Source: Amarobacillus sp046328225 | GTDB lineage: Bacteria; Chloroflexota; Dehalococcoidia; Tepidiformales; Tepidiformaceae | Assembly: GCA_046328225.1 (NCBI GenBank) | Contig: JAXLWZ010000009.1 | Location: 62,001 to 126,000, forward strand | Length of the DNA: 64,000 bases | Direction of reading: 5' to 3' | In this document: piece after piece, positions 59,186 to 64,000 of the stretch | Position numbering within the stretch: the first letter of the stretch is position 1 | Layout of the letters: the number at the start of each line of letters is the position of its first letter | Notes under the pieces: model-generated | Told to the model about the DNA's origin: nothing | What the model saw: the letters and a program-made list of their open reading frames with translations, nothing else | Databases searched by the model: none | Made by a program: the position numbers and the translations under genes

Positions 59186-59695
59186 ATGCCATCGTCCCCT
59201 GATTCACCCCTGCCCTACATGCTTGCTTATCACCACTGGGCGACGCTCGAACTCATCGCCTTCTGCGAAGCGCAGCCCGCGACGGTGCTGGAGGCCGCGC
59301 GTCCCGGGGTCTACGGCACCATCCCGGCCACGCTCGCGCACCTGGTCGCGAGCGAGCGGAACTTCCTTCTCGCCCTGCTCCAACGCGAGCCCGAGGGTGT
59401 GCCCGCCGCGGACGACGCCATGCCGCTCGCGCGGACGGCGGAGGTCGCGCGTGCCCTCGCCGCGCGCTGGCAGGCCTACGCCGCGAACCCCGAACCGGTC
59501 GATACCGTCCGCGTTCATCCGCGCGGCGCCGTCCGCATCGCGCCCATCCTCGCGCAGACGATGAACCACGGCAGCGAACACCGCGCCGAGGTCGCGACCA
59601 TTCTCGGAGCCTCGGGCATTCAGCCCCCGACCGTGCACCCGTGGGCCTACGAATTCATGCTCCAGGCGCTCGCGGGAGGGCCGCCGACGCCGTAG
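59186..59695 (+). CDS. DinB-family (four-helix bundle) protein
   Basis: A 169-residue four-helix bundle of the DinB/YfiT-like metal-dependent group. The first helix has PYMLAYHHWATLELIAFCE. The expected metal His are in TLAHLVASERNFLLAL and in TMNHGSEHRAEVATILG (His-x3-His). Family members bind zinc or nickel and work in thiol transfer or as stress proteins; the substrate is unknown (bacillithiol or mycothiol are possible). ATG 59186 is fixed by TATAGT 7 bases before it. Confidence 0.9.
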   Translation: MPSSPDSPLPYMLAYHHWATLELIAFCEAQPATVLEAARPGVYGTIPATLAHLVASERNFLLALLQREPEGVPAADDAMPLARTAEVARALAARWQAYAANPEPVDTVRVHPRGAVRIAPILAQTMNHGSEHRAEVATILGASGIQPPTVHPWAYEFMLQALAGGPPTP

Positions 59696-59704
59696 CTTCG
59701 CCGC

Positions 59705-60997
59705 TCAGGCCGCGGGATCTACGACCCGGCCCGCGAACAGCACCGCTCCCGTCTCGCGCTCGCGAATGAGGAAGATAAACGGGCGGTCCACGGTGAACTG
59801 CACCGGCGGGTCAACCGGCGCCGACGTCGCACCCACGACGGCCCCGGTCGCGGCCGCGGCCTCCGTCCCCTTCTCATCGACGCGTACGAACGCCTTGTGG
59901 AACACGTCGGTGAGGAAGATGTCCTTGCGGCCGTCCATCCCCGAAAGGTCCGCGCGGCCGGCGTCGAAGACGTCCGTCGCGCCGAGCGTCGAAAGCGCCT
60001 CCTTCAGCGCGAACGAGCTCGTGAACTGCCACTTCGGCATCGTCAGCGCGACACGCGTGCTCTTCACGCTCGCGAGCAGGCTCCCCGCACTCTGCGCGAG
60101 CGCGCCCTCCGCCTTCGCGAGCGTGCCCTGGGCCGGCAGGAGCACGGCCATCGAGACGCCGCTGCTCGCATACGGAAGCTCCAGCAGCTCGACGCCGTCG
60201 CCCTTCGCGTATTCGTACGTCCCGGTGCGGCGCATCATCGGCACGTCCTTGCGCGCGCCCGCGGCGGTCGTGAAGGCGCCGGGCGATGTCAGTTCCTTCT
60301 CGAACGGAGCTGACCAGTCGGCCTTGAAGTAGATGGCGTTCACGAGGATGAGGCGGGTGAGCGTGTTCACCGAGCCAGCCGGCAGGAGGTCCTTGATGCG
60401 CTCCTTCGTCCGCTCCTCGACCCACTTGTTGACCGCCTTGCGTGCGGAATCGGGTTCGTGCTGGAAGTCTGCGAGCTGGATCCCGGCGCCGTAGTAACGC
60501 GCGAGCGTCTCCAGGTAGGCGCGCTCGAAATCGAACCCGGACTGCCCCCACGCGGAGTTCGCCGTCGTGAGCTCGAATGGCACGCCGCGGTCCTTCGAAG
60601 CAGTCGTGGTGAGCACCGTATCGAGCGCGTTGAAGGCCGGGTGCAACCCCTCGCCCGAACCCGTCGTGTGCAGCAGGCGCTGCAACTGGACGGCGGTGTC
60701 GCCGCGCGCGCCCGCGGTCACCATCGCCATGGCGGCGGCGATGCTGTAGGGCGAGAGGAAGATATTGCCGGTGTCCTTCGCCGCGAGCAGGCGGTACAGG
60801 TCCCACCCGAGGTCGCGGGAAGCGTTCGCGAACGTGATCGCTTCGGTGAGGCCGTTCGCCCCCGGGGTCGCGCGCGCGACGTCGGCGCGGGCCTCACCGG
60901 CAGCGGCGCTGTCCGTTCCGCAAGCCGAAAGCAGCGGCTGCATCGCCCAGAAGCCCGCGAAACCGGCCGTGACGGCCAGGAAACGCCGTCGTTGCAT
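59705..60997 (-). CDS. Tat-exported serpin lipoprotein
   Basis: A 430-residue serine-protease inhibitor. It opens with a twin-arginine signal (QRRRFLAVTAGFAGF) and a lipobox (PLLSACG), so it should be anchored outside the cytoplasm. The serpin core shows NIFLSPYSIAAAMAMVTAGA, ANSAWGQ, LVNAIYFKADWSAPF and the final RPFIFLIRERETGAVLFAGRV. The reactive loop has the inhibitory hinge EKGTEAAAATG. By the usual count (17 residues from hinge Glu) the scissile bond is Thr-Ser in GATSAPVDPP. A small-residue P1 suits elastase- or subtilisin-like targets. ATG 60997 follows GGAGGG at 5 bases. Confidence 0.94.
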   Translation of the reverse strand: MQRRRFLAVTAGFAGFWAMQPLLSACGTDSAAAGEARADVARATPGANGLTEAITFANASRDLGWDLYRLLAAKDTGNIFLSPYSIAAAMAMVTAGARGDTAVQLQRLLHTTGSGEGLHPAFNALDTVLTTTASKDRGVPFELTTANSAWGQSGFDFERAYLETLARYYGAGIQLADFQHEPDSARKAVNKWVEERTKERIKDLLPAGSVNTLTRLILVNAIYFKADWSAPFEKELTSPGAFTTAAGARKDVPMMRRTGTYEYAKGDGVELLELPYASSGVSMAVLLPAQGTLAKAEGALAQSAGSLLASVKSTRVALTMPKWQFTSSFALKEALSTLGATDVFDAGRADLSGMDGRKDIFLTDVFHKAFVRVDEKGTEAAAATGAVVGATSAPVDPPVQFTVDRPFIFLIRERETGAVLFAGRVVDPAA

Positions 60998-61074
60998 ACT
61001 GTCCCTCCGAGCCTGCGCGGCTACCTCACCAGACGCGCGGATGCGCCGGCAGGTTCCACCGGGGAGTGCCGTGC

Positions 61075-62964
61075 CTAGACGGACTCCTTGACCTTCTCGG
61101 CGAGGGCGCGGGTGAAGCCCACGGTGCTCGCCACGTCCTCGACCGAAGCCTCGCGGATGGCCTTCACGCTCCCGAACTTCTTGAGCAGGGCCTTCTTCCG
61201 CTTCGGCCCGATGCCCGGCACGGAATCCAGCGCGCTCGTGATCGCGGTCTTGCCCCGCACCTGCCGGTGGAAGGTGATGGCGAAGCGGTGCGCTTCATCG
61301 CGGATGCGCTGGACCAGGTAGAGCGCCTCCGAGCCCCGCGGCAATACGATGGGTTCGTCCTCGTCGGGGACGAAGATCTCCTCGAAGCGCTTGGCCAGGC
61401 CCACCACGGGGATGTGCTGCATGTCCATCTCGCGCATCGTCTGCGCGGCCGCGCCGAGCTGGCCCTTGCCGCCATCGATGATGACAAGGTCGGGCAGCTC
61501 CCAGGTGTCCCCGGCGGCGGCGTCGCCACCCGGCTCGGCCTCGGTGGCGGACGCGGGCTCGGCGGGTGTGCCCGGCTTCGCGGCGGCGCGCCGGAATCGC
61601 CGCCGCATAATCTCAGCCATCGTCGCGAAGTCGTCCGCGCCGGTCACCGTCTTCACCTTGAAGCGGCGGTACTGGTTGTTGGCGGGCTTGCCATCGACGA
61701 AGACGACCATGCTGGACACGGGGCTCGTGCCCTGGATGTTGCTGTTGTCGTAGCACTCGATGCGATGGGGCAACGCGGGAAGGGCGAGTTCCTCCGCCAG
61801 CTGTTCGAGCGCGAGCTGCGTCTTCGTGGCGTCCGCCAGCCACTTCACACGCATCATGTCGAGCGCTTCCTTCGCGTTCTCATTGGCGAGTTCCACCAGC
61901 TTGCGCTTCTCGCCGCGCTCCGGGACGCGCACCTCGACGTTCGCGCCGCGCCGCTCGGTGAGCAGCTCCTCCAGCGTCTCGCGGTCCTCGACATCCGATG
62001 GCACGGCCACGAGCTTCGGCGTGTACTGGGCGCTTTCGTAGTACTGCAGGAGGAAGTTCAGCAGCACGGCCCCGTCCGGTTCGTCCTTCGTCCCCTCCAC
62101 CACGAAGGTGTCGCGGCCGATCATGTGCGTGCCGCGAACGAAGAACACCTGCATGCACGCCTGGTCGCCGTTGCGCGACATACCGAAGACGTCCATGTCC
62201 TCGTTCTTCGTGGTCGAAACGATCTGGCGCTCGACCGTGCGTTCAATCGACTTCAGCTGGTCGCGGAGCCCGGCGGCGCGTTCGAACTCCAGGTTCTCGG
62301 ACGCCTGCTCCATCTGCGCGCGGAGGCGGCGCATCACGTCGTCCGAGCGGCCCTCGAGGAACAGGATCACCTGCTGGATAACCTCGGCGTATTCCTCGGC
62401 GGTACAGAAGGCCGTGCAGGGCGCGATGCACCGCTTGATGTAGAAGTCCAGGCAGGGACGCGCGTCCTTGCCTGTGATCTCTTTCGTGCAGGAGCGCCAT
62501 GGAAACAGCTTCTCGACCAGGTCCAGCGTCGCCCGCACCGAGCCCGCGCTCGCGTACGGCCCAAAGTAGCGCGCGCCATCCTTTTCGATGCGGCGGGTGA
62601 TGTAGACGCGCGGCCAGGGGTTCTGGACATCGACCTTCAGGTATGGATACCGCTTGTCGTCCTTGAGGCGGATGTTGAAGAACGGCTGGTGCCGCTTGAT
62701 CAGCGTCGCCTCGAGGATCAGCGCCTCGCCGGCGTTGCCCACGACGATGTATTCGAAGTCGTCGATGTGCTCGCGGAGGGCGCGCGTCTTCGGCTCCATC
62801 ATGTGCGGCGAACCGAAGTACGAGCGGACACGGTCCTTCAGCTTCGCGGCCTTCCCGACATAAATCACGTCGCCCGTGGCGTTGCGCATGATGTAGACGC
62901 CGGGGCGCGCGGGCAGGGCGGCTAGCTGCTTGCGAAGCTTCTCGGAAATCGTCGTGGATGCCAT
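61075..62964 (-). CDS. uvrC: Excinuclease ABC subunit C
   Basis: A 629-residue nucleotide-excision-repair nuclease. Its GIY-YIG domain is at about 15-95 (PGVYIMRNATGDVIYVGKAAK), the UVR helix pair at about 205-240 (MEQASENLEFERAAGLRDQLK), the RNase H-like second nuclease at about 385-560 (ECYDNSNIQGTSPVSSMVVF) and a double helix-hairpin-helix at the end (VPGIGPKRKKALLKKFG). A Cys group lies at about 150-190 (RPCLDFYIKRCIAPC), in line with the iron-sulfur cluster known in UvrC. An Ala/Pro/Glu-rich insertion of about 30 residues (near 470) interrupts the nuclease domain. The start could be ATG 62982 or 62964; neither has a Shine-Dalgarno, and TATGCT precedes the second. Confidence 0.96.
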   Translation of the reverse strand: MASTTISEKLRKQLAALPARPGVYIMRNATGDVIYVGKAAKLKDRVRSYFGSPHMMEPKTRALREHIDDFEYIVVGNAGEALILEATLIKRHQPFFNIRLKDDKRYPYLKVDVQNPWPRVYITRRIEKDGARYFGPYASAGSVRATLDLVEKLFPWRSCTKEITGKDARPCLDFYIKRCIAPCTAFCTAEEYAEVIQQVILFLEGRSDDVMRRLRAQMEQASENLEFERAAGLRDQLKSIERTVERQIVSTTKNEDMDVFGMSRNGDQACMQVFFVRGTHMIGRDTFVVEGTKDEPDGAVLLNFLLQYYESAQYTPKLVAVPSDVEDRETLEELLTERRGANVEVRVPERGEKRKLVELANENAKEALDMMRVKWLADATKTQLALEQLAEELALPALPHRIECYDNSNIQGTSPVSSMVVFVDGKPANNQYRRFKVKTVTGADDFATMAEIMRRRFRRAAAKPGTPAEPASATEAEPGGDAAAGDTWELPDLVIIDGGKGQLGAAAQTMREMDMQHIPVVGLAKRFEEIFVPDEDEPIVLPRGSEALYLVQRIRDEAHRFAITFHRQVRGKTAITSALDSVPGIGPKRKKALLKKFGSVKAIREASVEDVASTVGFTRALAEKVKESV

Positions 62965-63018
62965 GGGGAATGGTTCCAGCATACAGCACGCCGCCGGACG
63001 AACCGGTTCGGAGTGGCG

Positions 63019-63963
63019 CTACAGGACTTCGATCATCCCCAGCGCCTGCCGCGCGACGAGCAGGTGCAGCGCGATCCGCCGGTCGACGTCCTGGTTCTGC
63101 TGGCCCATCTCCACCAGCACGGGCGTGAGCCCCGCGACGTGTCCGCCCAGGGAAAGCGAACTCCGCCCGCGGCTCGTGGTGGAGGGCGTGGCGCTCGCCG
63201 GCGGCCGGCCGAGGTTCGTCCCGTCGCGAACAACGAAACGGTCATGCGCGGGCAGGCCGTCGTTGAGCGCGGCCGCGATGGTGGGGCCGAAGTCCGGCCA
63301 GAGGGGGCCCTGTCCTGTCGTGATGGTCTGCCCGAGGGCGGCCGTGCCCGTGCCCGGCGCATCGACGTAGAACGCCCACGATTCGTGCATATCGAGCGCG
63401 AGGCTGCAGCCGAACTCGGCCGCGAGCGCGGTGATCTCGCCGGCCATGCGTTCCATCGCCAGCGTGCTCGCAGCGTCGCCGGGGTAGAGGCGGTTGAGGT
63501 CGCCAATTTCGTCGAAGGTGCGGACGAAGCTGTTGATGGCGAGCCGGTTCGCGCGCGGGATGACGAGCAGCGAACCGCTGCGCGGCGCCCAGTTCGCGAC
63601 CTCCTCGGCGGCCATCCACCCGCCGGGCTCATTCCCGTGCACGCCACCGAGCACAATCGCCGCGTTCCCGGCGACGCCGCTACCGCGAATCGAGACCGCG
63701 GTGGCCCATGGCGTTCCCGCCATGAGCGTGCGCTCGTAGGTGCCCTGCGGGCGGACCACCCGCGGAGCCGGGGTTGCCGCCGGCGCGACGGGAGCGGCTG
63801 ACGCCGGGCCCTCGGCGGCAGGTGAGGGCGGCGGGTCGGATGCGATACCCGGCAGGATGGCCGCCGGCCGTGGCTCCGCCTTCGCCTTCGTGCCGCACGC
63901 CGTCAGCAATGCCGCCGAGCCCGAGGCCGCGAGGAATGCACGCCGATTCATGCGAATACCCAT
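63019..63963 (-). CDS. Tat-exported M14/aspartoacylase-like zinc hydrolase lipoprotein
   Basis: A 314-residue exported protein. The start ATG 63963 is taken because TACACT lies 9 bases upstream; ATG 63951 would also keep the signal. RMNRRAFLAASGSAALLTACG has twin Arg and a lipobox, so the protein is a lipoprotein outside the cell. A Pro/Ala-rich linker follows. The catalytic domain shows VLGGVHGNEPGGWMAAEEV (His and Glu zinc ligands), LALDMHESWAF (third ligand His) and LVEMGQQN (catalytic Glu), the succinylglutamate-desuccinylase/carboxypeptidase fold. It may cleave an amide or peptide in the wall; the substrate is unknown. Transcription is toward uvrC on the same strand. Confidence 0.85.
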   Translation of the reverse strand: MGIRMNRRAFLAASGSAALLTACGTKAKAEPRPAAILPGIASDPPPSPAAEGPASAAPVAPAATPAPRVVRPQGTYERTLMAGTPWATAVSIRGSGVAGNAAIVLGGVHGNEPGGWMAAEEVANWAPRSGSLLVIPRANRLAINSFVRTFDEIGDLNRLYPGDAASTLAMERMAGEITALAAEFGCSLALDMHESWAFYVDAPGTGTAALGQTITTGQGPLWPDFGPTIAAALNDGLPAHDRFVVRDGTNLGRPPASATPSTTSRGRSSLSLGGHVAGLTPVLVEMGQQNQDVDRRIALHLLVARQALGMIEVL

Positions 63964-64000
63964 CGGCAACGAAGTGTAAGGCACGCCGCGAAATTCTGGC

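Noticed and set aside
1..64000. tRNA or rRNA genes
   Set aside because: By eye I found no cloverleaf with a TTCGA-type T-arm and CCA-side pairing, and no rRNA-like stretch; a covariance-model scan would settle this.

Overview
The window is about 70% GC and densely coded, with 49 protein-coding genes that I can support. One is cut by the left edge. There is no gene-free stretch over 300 bases, and I see no rRNA, tRNA, CRISPR array, transposase or phage gene. The gene content points to a member of Chloroflexota, most likely a Dehalococcoidia-like lineage. The reasons are: several CaiB/BaiF CoA-transferases beside enoyl-CoA hydratases; membrane proteins with zinc ribbons and long PTATP-type linkers; a PknB-type kinase; a UbiA enzyme of the decaprenyl-phosphate phosphoribosyltransferase kind; a bacterial serpin; and many leaderless-looking promoters (TAnnnT placed 6-8 bases before the start codon). 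The assignment is inference from content, not a phylogenetic test.

Layout. 1-1657: truncated nagA, a cupredoxin lipoprotein and a small zinc-ribbon protein. 1851-8472: acyl-CoA block with two enoyl-CoA hydratases and two double-length CoA-transferases. 8534-17616: envelope-glycan block with a 1090-residue methyltransferase/glycosyltransferase fusion, a methyltransferase, a GDP-mannose-dehydratase-like enzyme, a Wzt-like ATPase and a glycosyltransferase-sulfotransferase fusion. 17851-22921: secreted subtilase, MFS transporter, alpha/beta hydrolase. 23093-34797: signalling block with an FHA-GAF-cyclase, a double-domain PPK2, a triple-FHA ABC transporter, a Ser/Thr kinase, and two zinc-ribbon single-pass membrane proteins, one carrying about 30 copies of an 18-bp Gly-rich repeat.

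34834-44009: second glycan-flavoured block with a GMC oxidoreductase, a kinase-like protein, GT4 and GT2 glycosyltransferases, a phosphodiesterase-like protein and a Gfo/Idh oxidoreductase. It is interrupted by an acyl-CoA dehydrogenase with a palindromic operator and by a YgjP-type peptidase. 44072-45762: 7Fe ferredoxin, then infC-rpmI-rplT ending in a terminator. 45827-49087: leftward tlyA-nadK-recN operon with overlapping genes. 49200-63963: a UbiA prenyltransferase, then housekeeping and accessory genes (VOC protein, rarA, a cysteine-less thioredoxin-like protein, histidine phosphatase, hpt, M16 peptidase, MFS, DinB, serpin, uvrC, M14-like lipoprotein).

The most interesting themes are three. 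First, the FHA/kinase/cyclase/zinc-ribbon block looks like one phosphothreonine-centred envelope signalling module, in which three membrane proteins share the same plan: cytoplasmic head, low-complexity linker, single membrane helix, outer domain. Second, there are unusual glycan-enzyme fusions next to an orphan exporter ATPase. Third, a consistent leaderless promoter signature fixes several start codons.
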